A DNA stretch of 64,000 nt, from NCBI GenBank assembly GCA_037126765.1, contig JBBCBC010000037.1:6639263-6703262 (forward strand), written 5' to 3'. This stretch comes from Stenogyne calaminthoides (Eukaryota; Streptophyta; Magnoliopsida; Lamiales; Lamiaceae). A program made the translations under genes and the position numbers. Positions within the stretch are counted from its first letter, which is position 1, and every line of letters begins with the position of its first letter. A model generated the notes under the pieces. That model worked only from the letters and a program-made list of their open reading frames with translations. It was not told the origin of the DNA and ran no database searches. Positions 35,000 to 46,100 of this stretch are shown here, piece after piece.

Positions 35000-36768
35000 A
35001 GATATCTGACACCAAGACACCGAAATCTTATGATCATATAAATATCTCAGTTTTTCTAAATAACGAATCATTATTATTATGATTATTAAATAGATTTTAT
35101 ATTCTCGATTCTTTTTACAATTTTTTTAAAGGATTAAATGCACTCATTTTTCTTTTAAATAGAGAGGAATTAACGATTAAATACACTATAATAACTAAGC
35201 ATCCTCACCTCCATACGTTTCATTAGGTTCACTTAAAAACAAACTTCTAATTAATTTATGTAAACCATAAAATAAATCAATTTTTTTTTTAATTATTTGA
35301 GAAGTGCATGGTGATTCAATAAATTCATGAGAGATTATTTGTAAATGCATATGAGATGCAATGAGATATTTTGAGTAACGATTCGAGTCCGGTTATTTCC
35401 AAATATAAACTTAACTGATAGTACAATTATCCGTCGACATTAAATTCCAGTGGGCCAGCCATTATAGGCCCACTAGATGAGTTGTCCTTACGAGATGTCG
35501 GCACTACAAAAGTAGTGGTGGATTAAATGTCGGCAAAAGCTTTTTTTGGTCAAAAAATACATGGTCGTAAATCCTAATAATGTTCAAGCTTGAATCGTAC
35601 CCACCAGGTGCTGTTTACAACCTCAAAAGTATTTAAAATCACTTCCCTTTTTAAATAAAGGGAACTTTGCGGTTGAAATTAATTTATGAACAAATCATTC
35701 TTAAATTGATTATCGACAAAATTCAACTATCAACCTAAAGCTGCTTGAAACTTAAATGTACAGAAAACACTTTTTTTCCTTCAGCAAATACGTTCAATTT
35801 GTATAAAGTAAGATGAAACTTAACTTCTACCCATGTTAAATGTAAATCACTTCTCCAAAAATACAACCATCTCAAAACACCCCCACCTGAACTGGGACGG
35901 GTGCAGTAATTTTATTATAGGGGCTAAACTAATAGGTTAAATCTTGGATGTATTTAAATACACTATATACACATAATGTATTTTAAAATTATACAACTTG
36001 TTATAAAAAATATATAATTTTTATTGTAAAAAAAAAAAATACACACACATAATACATTTTAAAATCATGCAATTTGTTATATTAAAATATACAATTTTTT
36101 ATTGTCATAAAAAATGTAATTTATTTACAATTTTTTGTTGTAAAAAAAATACAATTTATTTACATTTTAGATTATATCCAATTTAATATAAATAAATTTC
36201 ATATTTCAGTATAATAAATTGTATAATTTTAAAATGCATTATAAGTACAATGTGTACCTATAATCACAAGGTCGACCTATAATCGATAATTTTTTTAATT
36301 TTCAAAATTCCAGGCTGGTCAATGAACGGGGACGTCCCGGCCTGAAACTACCAAGTTGTTGATTTACTTTAAAAAAAAAATCTGTTGTGCATTACATTGT
36401 TTTTCACAGTGGCCCATAAATAAAATGCTTGGGTTGGGTCCATATTTTAGAGCCCATTAAAATCATTGGCCATAAGTCGAAAGAAAGAGAAAACGGATTA
36501 CCAACGGGCCCAAAAACAAGCTTTTTCATTTGATCATATCTGCTCACATTCTATTTTATTCTAGTACAACCATTCTTGTCAAAATGCAAAAGGGCCATAA
36601 AATAAAGCAGTATCAAATAAATTTAAAAAAGTGACAAACTATCTACTTAGGTCCTTCCCCACGGTGCCTCTCACCCATTACGTCATCATCCATAACCTTG
36701 TCCCGATGCTCTTTCGCCGGTTTTCTAACATGTTCATCCACGTCATCAGCTTTCCCGACACGGTCTCC
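35000..36768. other. Intergenic, AT-rich
   Basis: No gene. 35950-36250 is a loose array of AT-rich units (TACAATTT, ATTTACA, TTTTAAAAT). The plus-strand frame at 36631-37188 is antisense to the LEA gene. Confidence 0.55.
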
Positions 36769-37676
36769 TTAATCTTCTGCGTGGTCTACTTCGCCGCCCT
36801 GCACCGTCTCTTTAGCCTTGTCCGCCACCTTCTCCTCCACGCCCTTGGTCTTGTCCGCAGCCGTGCCGGCAGCGTCCTGGGCCTTCTCCGTCGCCTCGTG
36901 CGCCGTATCCATACTCTTGTCCCTCATCTCGTGGGCCTTATCCGCCGCCGAACCCAACTTCTCCTTCGTGTAATCGTTCATCTCACGCGCTTTCCCCTCG
37001 GCTTTGTCTTTGGCGTCGTAGGAGGCCCTCGCCGCCTTGTCCGTCGCCTTCGCCGCCGCGTCCGACGTCTTCTCCTTCATGTCGTCGGTGTTCTCCTTGG
37101 CTTTGTCCTTCATTTCTCGAGTCTTTTGTTTTGCTTTATCCATCGTTTCTCTTACTTCGTCTTGAGCCTCTTCCATGGTCTCGTCTGAATTGTACGGACT
37201 GTACTCCCTTCTCCCATCATCTTCAGCCGCATTTCTTCCCTTAACAACCAAATTTTAATAGATGAAAATACAAACATACTTGCACGAAAATGATTTTTTT
37301 TTTTTTCGTCATATGCCATTTTCTTAGGGTTTTTTTTATCACCTTGACTTTCAAATTTTCGTCCCACAAATTACACACTTTAAAATTTTTATCTCATCGG
37401 GGCGTAGTAAAAATATGTAAATTACAGGAAAAAATCTAAATTAAATGTGTAAGTCAAAATCAAATGTAAAAATTAATAGGACTAAAAAAAATTAGTAGAG
37501 TTATACAAAAAAAAACCATTTTTTCCCTACATAATTAAATGCATGCATACCTGAGGATATTTAGTGGCGGAAGTGAAGCAAACTCTGGAGACTTTTGGGC
37601 GTACAGGGAGAGATGGGCCAATTGGAGTGGACTTGGAGAGGTTGAAGATGGTGTTCTTGAATATAGAGGCTGCCAT
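36769..37676 (-). CDS. LEA_4-type late embryogenesis abundant protein, organelle-targeted
   Basis: Two exons: 37551-37676 (42 codons) and 36769-37239 (156 codons plus stop), phase 0, GT-AG intron of 311 bases; 198 residues. Exon 1 starts MAASIFKNTIFNLS, contains RPKVSRVCF and ends TKYPQ, matching exon 1 of the neighbouring LEA gene. This is a mitochondrial-type presequence. Exon 2 carries many 11-residue LEA_4 repeats such as DKAKQKTREMKDKAKENTD, TSDAAAKATDKAARAS, DKAEGKAREMNDYTKEKLGS and DKAHEMRDKSMD. It is very hydrophilic and predicted helical when dried. It differs from the other LEA gene mainly by an added acidic segment (AAEDDGRREYSPYNSDE) and more repeats. It arose by tandem duplication; two CACGTG boxes lie upstream. 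Confidence 0.92.
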
Positions 37677-37842
37677 GTTTGCAATCGCTGATAGAACACA
37701 AAATTCAATTGTATTACTTGTTATATATTCTTGCTTGGGCGGTTTTTGGTTTGAGAAATCTCCGTGTAGTAGTTCTTTGTTGCGGAGGGAGACGGTTTCT
37801 TATAAGGTGTAAGGAGAAAAATGTAGGGCTCCAACTGTTGGA

Positions 37843-37867
37843 CACGTGTAGGTGGACGTGACACGTG
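37843..37867 (-). promoter_or_regulatory. Paired CACGTG boxes upstream of LEA gene 2
   Basis: CACGTG at 37843-37848 and 37862-37867, 14 bases apart, roughly 170-190 bases before the ATG. An additional GACGTG lies between them. Closely spaced ACGT cores form a functional ABRE unit in many ABA-induced plant genes; the role here is inferred. Confidence 0.65.
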
Positions 37868-37876
37868 CTGATTCGA

Positions 37877-39454
37877 AGAATTTGGGGACTCGCACTAGTT
37901 AAACACATATCCCTATTCAGTTTTATATGATCTAATCTGGTTTCTTCTAAATGATTTATTATCGTTTTGATATTCAGTACTTTATATTAGACTTTTTTAA
38001 TTGATTTTTTTTTATATTATACTAAGTACAATTTAGTACGATCAACCCCCACTCCTTTTAATGTATTAAAACGTTAATGTTTAAGTTACATTCAATTTTA
38101 TCATGAGACAGTCTAACAAAATAGTGTCTATTTTAAATTAGTCATCCGATCCAAATATTCCCCGAATTATTACCATTTTGTTTTAAAAAGAGAAACAAGG
38201 ATTAAGTAACCTAATTTATATTAACTATTTGTTTTTTAAGTACAAACTAAGCATCCGCATCTCCATACGTTTCTGGCTAGAAACATGCAATTTTTTTTAA
38301 TTTTTTTAATATGCATCCGTTATATTGCGTGATTCGTTCAATTTTGAATCAATTTAACTTGTGTTAGTGAAACATATGGAACAAATGAAGAGTACTAAAC
38401 CATATTAAAAAATGTTAGTGCATATAAATAAATTTATTCATTTGTATGTTGAACGATATTGTTAATACTTTGTACCAAAACAAAAATACTATTTTAATCA
38501 ATGACTTTTAAGTTAAAATTTAATTAAAATTACATTGAATTGTAAGGTAGAACTGTTGGGCTGAACCCCTGAGGTGTAACTTTTGTTTTTATATATGTGG
38601 ATCAAATCAATAGACCCAAATACAATGGCCCGTTGACGGCCCAAAATAGGCAAAAAGCATAACAACAGAGTAGACGTGGCCACAGCAGATAAACAGCACT
38701 TCAGGCAGTTGGGCGGTGCCGCGTTTGGCTGGTGGAAACAACTCAAACAAGCTATCGGTTGCAGATAAGTATGAAATAATCATATTAGCAAATTTATTAA
38801 CTTTCGAAAATATGCTATTTTTGATGTACTATTTATGTATACACTAATTTTTATTTAAAAAATAAGATTATTTAGAAAAATATATTATTTCCGTCTCAAT
38901 TATATAGAATTTTTTTTTTATGGATATTCCAAATATATAATCTTGTTTCTACATAAGGTAACATTTTTAAATAAATTTAATACTATAACTTTATGCATTA
39001 ATTATGTTGAAAATTATAATAATTATTAAATAAAAATATGTGTGAAAAATCAAATAAGTCTAAATATTTGGGACGGATGGAGCATGTATTTGTATGTCAT
39101 CTCACATATTTCCCGTGTGCTAAACTATGCTTGTATTAATTCCACAATTGTATAATTCCAAATCATTAGTGCTGCCATATAAGTACTTATGAACCATCAA
39201 ACAATTGGTATCTATTACATTACGTAAATTCAATCGGCCCTTTCAAATTTTATTTTATTATTTCATTTCATTATGTAACACCATATGAGTATTACGTAGA
39301 AGTGATCAACGGATATTGAAAATTCAGATTCTAATTAAGATTGGACCACATATCTAGCTAGTCTCATAATTAAATTAAAATATTTGGGGTTCAATACATA
39401 CAAGATATATACAGGAGTTGTGCATATTTCATAAAATATATTCTAGGTAGGTAA
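37877..39454. other. Intergenic, no gene recognised
   Basis: AT-rich. It includes a third, worn relative of the dispersed GAGAC repeat (about 38040-38130) and a degenerate Stowaway at 38885-39082. The minus-strand frame at 38513-38746 has no domain. Confidence 0.5.
38885..39082. mobile_element. Degenerate Stowaway MITE
   Basis: The left end TTTCCGTCTCAATTATATAG and the right end TATTTGGGACGGATGGAG form the expected inverted pair. TA flanks are not clean. Confidence 0.5.
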
Positions 39455-39860
39455 TTAAGAGGATGATTGAGTGGAGGGCTTTTCCTCCGCAATATGACGC
39501 CAATTTACATCCATACCCTTGTCCTCATCAAAGGGCTTCCCACCTGTCTCTTTAGCAAGTTTCTTGATCGTTTCATCATCCATTTTGCTGCTCTTGTCGT
39601 TTTCTGTGGATTCATTTACCATATTGCCCCGCTCCCGCCACTCACCTTCATCTCCTTCTCTTGGATTTTCTTCCTTCTGTCACAATCCAGACGTTCGTAG
39701 TAATTAACGAACACATACACACACACGTTATATATATAGTAGTACTATTGAGCTGTAAATGTACCTGAGAGGAATACTTGACAGAAAAAATCCTTGAGAA
39801 TCTAAGGACACCGCACCCAGAGAAGGACCTTGTTAGAATATTAATTTCTGATATACCCAT
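39455..39860 (-). CDS. Small hydrophilic organelle-targeted protein, third member of LEA cluster
   Basis: Two exons: 39765-39860 (32 codons) and 39455-39676 (73 codons plus stop), phase 0 across an 88-base GT-AG intron; 105 residues. Exon 1 (MGISEINILTRSFSGCGVLR, then FSRIFSVKYSSQ) is a likely mitochondrial presequence. It ends at the same phase-0 position after Gln as the two LEA genes (SSQ versus YPQ). Exon 2 is short, acidic and hydrophilic (EWRERGNMVNESTENDKSS, then TIKKLAKETGGKPFDEDKGM) and lacks clear LEA_4 repeats. It has the same orientation, intron position and an upstream CACGTG. I infer a diverged cluster member; function is unknown. Confidence 0.75.
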
Positions 39861-40057
39861 TTCTACTTCTTGCTAAAGCAATCTCCCTATATCTCTCTCT
39901 ACTTATATATTATTATATTATTCTATGTTCCTGGCCTGTTTAATTATATGTTACATTACTAGTAATGTATAGTCTGGGTTTGCGATGAATAAATGTTTCC
40001 CTTTTCCGTTCGTTTGGTGAGTTGACATGCATACTTTTGGCACACCAAAGAGCTTGG

Positions 40058-40063
40058 CACGTG
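40058..40063 (-). promoter_or_regulatory. G-box CACGTG upstream of the third cluster gene
   Basis: CCACGTGCC on the minus strand, about 200 bases before the ATG at 39860, inside the 307-base gap to the LEUNIG-like gene end. It parallels the boxes upstream of the two LEA genes. Confidence 0.55.
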
Positions 40064-40167
40064 GAGATTAAATTTTATAATGACACATTTTATTTGTACT
40101 TTTGTGATGGCATTTGGCTCGTCGTAATATCGGTAGTATTATTGCACACCCAACTCGAACTATCAAG

Positions 40168-43100
40168 TTAATTCCTAGAGAGAGAAATAATATCTGGCTC
40201 GTCTGTAATGAGCTGTGAATGCCCTTGGATGACTTCTCTGCTTGATAAGCTCAAGTTCCAAAGGATTATCTGTGCAAAAAAATGATAAACTTTTAATCTA
40301 ATTGTTGCCTAAATCAGTACAATTAATAAAGATAACTGCAGTACCTTCTTCTCATGGCCAGCAGCAGCTAAGTACCTTCCTTGCGTTGAGAAATTGCAAC
40401 ACGACAGCTTGTTATCAGTTGGGTGGATAGTTCTAACTAATCTGAAAGGAAATTCTGCAGTAACATATCTATTAATATCATTTGTGGACCATATATACAT
40501 AGGAGCTGTTAAAATGAAAGGAAAAACTTGCCTTGCTTCTCCTTTCTCCAGTGAGAAGAACCTTGTGGTAAAGTGTGCATGCTCATAATATCTGGAGTTT
40601 CATCAGTTGACAGAAAATATTCGACATCATCATCCGTTTGTTGCTTCTCCGTTTCTGTATTCTTTTCAATCTACAACTCAAACAACAGATTGTTACCAAA
40701 CAAGTGTGACAAATAACAACCAACTTTTTGCAGAAAGAATAGCAATATGTGGCAGAAACAAAATTTCTGCTTTTTTGACAAAGCAGAACAAATTTTGAAA
40801 ACAGAAATATAAACATGAGTACTTTAAAAAATTGAACTGATGTTTGGTTTAACTTACTTGCAAGCCTTTCCCCTTTGAGGCATCATCAAGAAGAATAGGA
40901 CTAACAATTCTAGTCAAAGATTCGGATATTAAGAGCTTCCCTAAATCTCGAGCTGCCAACTCATGCACAAAATCTGGTGAAACAAATAAAACTTGTTTTT
41001 GTTGTTTTGGTACTGGAATATTATATCTGAGTCCCTGATAGAGCAAGCCAACATGAATCCACAATTGAATTCAGATAGATATATATATTTAGATCAACCA
41101 GAACTATTTTGAAGACCAAAAATTGCATGGTCTTACAGTTAAAGTATAGTCCTTTGATGGAGAGTTCCACTGATTACTTCCTGAAAGATTAAATTGTAAA
41201 GGAAAAACTCAGCACATTTACTCCCCATTTCTCTATATTTCTAAACCTTTTTTCGTTACTAATTTTAATAAAAGTTACTTGACGCAGCATCTTTTAATGT
41301 TTGAACGATTTCATATCTTTGTTAGTTTAATACTGATAGTTCCTCTATTAGTCTTAATTTTTTTTTTTTACTTGAATAACAATTTAATAATTCTTTTCTA
41401 AATTTTTATTAATAATAATGAAAGTTTGTGCAGTTAGCACTTAATAACAAGGTGTTGGATGACACACTAGTGTTAAGTTTATCGATTAAGCTAACCCTCA
41501 AGGGTTGGTCAAGTGGTGTACGCTTAGGATATAGGAGTATGTTTCTCTTTAGGTCTCAGGTTCTAAATCTCTTAAGTGTGATCAACTTTTGAGATTAGTC
41601 AGTCCATATAGAGTTTTGCTTCCACCTAAAGTGGGGTCCCAATAGTGGACTGTGGGTTCTGGTTCCTCGGATTATAAAAAAAGTTTAGCGATTAAGCTAA
41701 CCTAAATTTTGTTTAATCTTCAATTTAATAACTTCGAGAAAGACATTCCTCGTTTACAAGTTTCTGACTTGAAGTGGGACCCACTTCTTTAATTTAATAA
41801 CCTTGAGAAAGACATTCCTCAATTACAAGTTAAAAGAAAAACTTATTTTGCTTCCGAGGGAGATTATCCTTTCAATTGCAAAGGTAGAGGGTTTTAGTGT
41901 GGTGGGGAAGCCACAACTTAAAATTTAAGGATCGGTAAATTAAGAAGTATGGATAAAATGTATGAATGTTATGTGATTGTGCATAGATATCACATAAATG
42001 CTGGGAAAGTGGATGTTGTATAGTTATATAGTGAAAAAGTTGTGTGTGATGAATGAATAAGTAGTATTGGAAAAATAAAAAATGAGATGAGGTCACATAT
42101 GAAATGATAGAGTTTAGTAGGTTGTTAAATTTGGCCTCGAAAAATTCGTTCGAAACATCTTCTTAGTGATTATATTGTTGAGAGTAAATGATTGTCATCC
42201 AATGGGCACGAGTTAATTCAGGGATGATGGTTGGTCTTACGCATTGACGGTTAAAACATGTTATACAATCGAATTCATTTTAAATTTATCCTCAATTATT
42301 GAAATAAACGTTTTTCGGTATCCACACTTTTAAAATTAAAATACATTTTAGTTGTATTCACGTATCAATTTAAAATGTAAGAAATTAAAGTCCTATGTAT
42401 GCACCCATATTCAAGTCTAAAAGCAACATAGAATAGAAACCTTAGAGTTGGAGGAACTATCTTCCAAACACCATGAACAAGCAAGGAATTTTCACTAACA
42501 ATGTAGGGATAGGCCATGCGTAAGAAGAAAGGTCGTGGATTTCGTTTTTCTCCAAAGCCGGTCTATATCTTGTCCGAGAAATCTATAAAGATGATCATTG
42601 TTTGTCATCGATTTACACTAGAAAATGACCAAATGCCAACTAACGAGAAAGATCAAGAGCTAACTTTTTTTGAAAGATCAAATAATGACTCGAACTCATG
42701 ACCTCACAATATAGGTAATAGTTCTCTAATTGTTTAAGCTATTACACTTCGTCGAAAGACCCAAACCTAACTATCCAGACTTTGAACTATTCAGGCACAC
42801 ACTTCGCGACCAATCTCTCATTTTGGGCAAGTACTAAGATAGTATGCGATCATCCAAGTATGGAAATAGGTCCCCAAGCCCTTCTAAGTCAGTTCCACCT
42901 TTCGCAACTTATATTTTTTAGTCCACGAGAAGAAGAGTCTATCCCTCTCCCCCACCTCGATGACGTCCAACATCAACGGTAATGAACTGCTTCAAGTAAT
43001 CCTGAACCGAGCCTATTGAAACATTCTTATTTCTTAGTTGAAAGAAATGACTCACAGGGTAATATAAAATAGTATTATCAAGGGTGTAAAAGTCGAAATT

Positions 43101-46100
43101 ATGAAATTATGTGTGTTTTTTTTATATATTTAATTCTGAAATAAATAAATATTGAGTGGGATATAGACTAGAAAGTACGCAACCTAGTCAAAATTATACT
43201 TCACTCGCAGCAAGCAGATCCCATCAAATCACCCATTCCTTTCTTTTCTCCCCCAAATCAACAAATCCCCACCAAATCCTTTCTTTTCTCCACCAAACCA
43301 ACAAATCATTTCTCCATTCCATCTTCAGGAAATCAACCAAATATTCTACAGTATTATCTACTTTCTTTCTCCATCCGGCAAGCGTGGAGCGAGCGCAAGC
43401 GGCGGAACGAGGTAGGTGGTGCGGCAGGGCACCGGTATGCGGTGCGGCTGCGCGAGGGATGTGTTGCGGCGGTGGGCACGGCGGCAGTGCGATGGGCAAG
43501 GCGGCATGAGCAGTGGCGTTTAGGGGTTAGGGTTTTGAAAATTTCCTATTTTGTTCACTCTGCTCTCAATTCGCGTTAATGAAGAAGATGTGGTTTTAAA
43601 ATTGATTTTTTTTAAAAATATATTGCAAAACCGTCTAGGTACGGACCCGACTCGGCCGCCTAGACCGTGCCCAGTGCAGGACGCGATTTTCTTGGTCGAT
43701 TTCACTAAAATCGGGGCGGATGGCCGCCTAGCCCGATTTCTGCATCTCTGGTATTAATTGGATCAATTTTGAAATAAAAAACTAATAGCTTTGAGTTTAA
43801 TGAGTGGTTTTTTTCAATATCTTTGTGTATTTTATTTAGAAATAAGAAATCAATATTGTGTAACAGATATTTCGAAACAAGTATTCAATATTGTCTAACA
43901 ATATAGATACTCATTCAAGAAACCTCTTTGAAGTAGTATTTATTATCAAATCCTATAATATGAACCTAATTTATTGCCAACATGCGGAAGCAACCTAAGC
44001 AAGATGCACAACATGTATATGAGAAGTTCTTTTTAATCGCTTCTTCAAATATCCCAACAACGCACATTGACGTTTAGACATGTCATAAAGAGATAATGAA
44101 AAAAGGTAATCACTCAATGTGTAAGAGTTCTTTCACAAATATTTATCTTGTCCAAGACCATAACATTGTCACAAGAAAATACCAATTTTGTTGTTCGAGA
44201 TACCTCCCATTGAATCCCAAATGGCACGCATTAATATTTAGGTATGTCTTGAAAGAAATAAAAGGTAGTCGCTCAATGAATACGTAAGAGTATTTTTATG
44301 AATAAAGGTCGATCTCCCCAATATCTAATATTGATCTGCTCCTTACTTTCACATTCTCACAAGCAAGTATCCCTATTACGGTTCAGAGATACCTCCAATT
44401 GCATCCCCAATGGCACGCATTGACATTTAGGTGTGCCTTGAAGAAATATCGGGAAAAGATATTCGCTCTATGAGTAAGAGTTCTTTTCAGAGCAATTGTT
44501 GATCTTCCCAAATATCTAATGTTGACCTTCTCCAATATCTTAACATTGTCAGAAACATCCATATTGTGGTTTGAGGTACCTCTCGTTGCACCAAGTACCA
44601 TTCTTTTACCCTCACAATATAGTAGAGGTCGCAATGTATACTACTAGAAACAACGCGAGCAAGTCTTACTTCATCACCAATGTCGCGTTGTTTTACTATT
44701 TCATTTTACAGTATACATACTACCCCAATCCATATCAAGACTAAGCCTTTATTGTAAAATTGGCAAAGACAATCAACGAATTTCCAAATATTCGAAAGTT
44801 TCCTATAGCATCACCATTCTTCTATATAAAGTCAATTACTTAGCTTGATTTAGACTTTGAAAACTAAATTCAAAGTACCTCAACTTTTTAAAAGACTACT
44901 TAGGAAGAATGTTTGGCACATAATTATTTAAAATGGTGAATATAAACTTAAATTAATAAGTACCCTGGAGGTTTGGCAAAGAGAGAAGCAAAATAGAAAT
45001 GCCTATAAACATAAAACATTCTCCAGGTAATGACTGAAGGACATAAGATTCCTAAACGCCAACATTGAAACAAAATATGCCTTCAGTTCCCTTCAAATTC
45101 TTTCTTCAAGAGCTGGCATCGGGACATGAGGAACTGGAACTTGCAGAAGAGCCTAAGCCAGATCAACATAAATGGTCTTTCAGTATGACCAACCAATAAA
45201 CTCCAAAACAATATAACAAAGTACTAGACGTACTTTCTTAGGACAACCAGACCAACAATGAAAAAAGGCCAAGTAACTTGCAAAAGAATGAAAAAATGAA
45301 TCTATAGGGAAATGTGTATTTTATATGTTCAATTAACTTAAAGCTTTTGACATGAACCACACCATTAGAACGCTAAAATTTAACCAAGCTCCTCTGTTGA
45401 ACCATCTCCAGTGGAACTTTGACAAGCAGAAAACTTGTCAACTTTGCGAAGGTGTGTTTTAAAGATTCCAACATTTTTCTTATTGTAACAACAAAAAAAT
45501 TGTAATCCAAGTTTTCATCTTTAGAAAAATATTTTCAATTTTTTTTCTTGCCGATGGAAGCCTTATATACACTATCTAGCATCTGTTAAAAGTAATAATC
45601 CTTCATGTGTGTGCACGCGCGCATATTTCTATTGTACAATGCAGAAGCAAGATCGAAAATATCGAACATGAAAATCAAAGATAGGAAAAATGCAAGATAG
45701 TGAAAAAGAATGTAAACAAACCAGCATTTGGTTGCTCTGCGCTCTCCAGAACTAGTTTTGGCGCAGGAGGAGCTAGCTCTGAGGTGGTAGGTCTCCTCAA
45801 ACCGGTACCAATATTGATACCCTGCAGAATACACAAGATATGCCTCAAATTTATTTTCTATATATATGATCATACACCAACTATTGCGTATACAAGTAGA
45901 CGTACTTGGCCCAGAAGACTCTGGCGCCTGTTATTCACTCTCTTCCTGCGAGAGCTGCAAGATTAGATGGCACGTTAGAGAACAAAATAGCATCATACAA
46001 TTTATATGAATGATTGTTTCAGTTATTTAAAGAAATTAGAATTTAATGAGCATAAAAAGTGATTGAATAAAATATTACCCAGAGTTGCTGCCCGATGGCT

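Larger units (their letters stand above)
41181..45721 (-). other. Long intron 6 of LEUNIG-like gene
   Basis: A 4.5-kb intron in a gene whose other introns are short to about 1 kb. It contains a SINE (41475-41702), a GC-rich repeat fragment (43150-43760), a SINE-like complement (42690-42760) and a three-copy tandem repeat (44059-44590). No conserved extra exon was recognised, though a small one cannot be excluded, for instance near 45040-45180. Confidence 0.6.

Noticed and set aside
36631..37188. 185-codon plus-strand frame
   Set aside because: Antisense to the LEA_4 coding exon; its Arg/Leu-rich pattern is a mirror of the Lys/Ala/Glu codons.
38513..38746. 77-codon Cys/Leu-rich minus-strand frame
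   Set aside because: No domain, no promoter or splice context, and it ends in AT-rich intergenic DNA.
43156..43509. 117-codon frame in intron 6
   Set aside because: Composition shift from pyrimidine-rich to GC-rich repeat; inside an intron; no domain.
44059..44590. CRISPR-like repeat array
   Set aside because: Units are 160-190 bp, imperfect and contiguous without unique spacers; the genome is a plant nuclear genome.
45586..45873. 95-codon minus-strand frame overlapping exon 6
   Set aside because: It is out of frame with exon 6 and reads through both of its splice sites.
45906..45954. Suspected frameshift in exon 5 of the LEUNIG-like gene, since another frame reads QAPESSGPS, similar to LEUNIG
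   Set aside because: The annotated frame joins exons 4 and 6 in phase with good splice sites; the alternative frame runs into a stop upstream.
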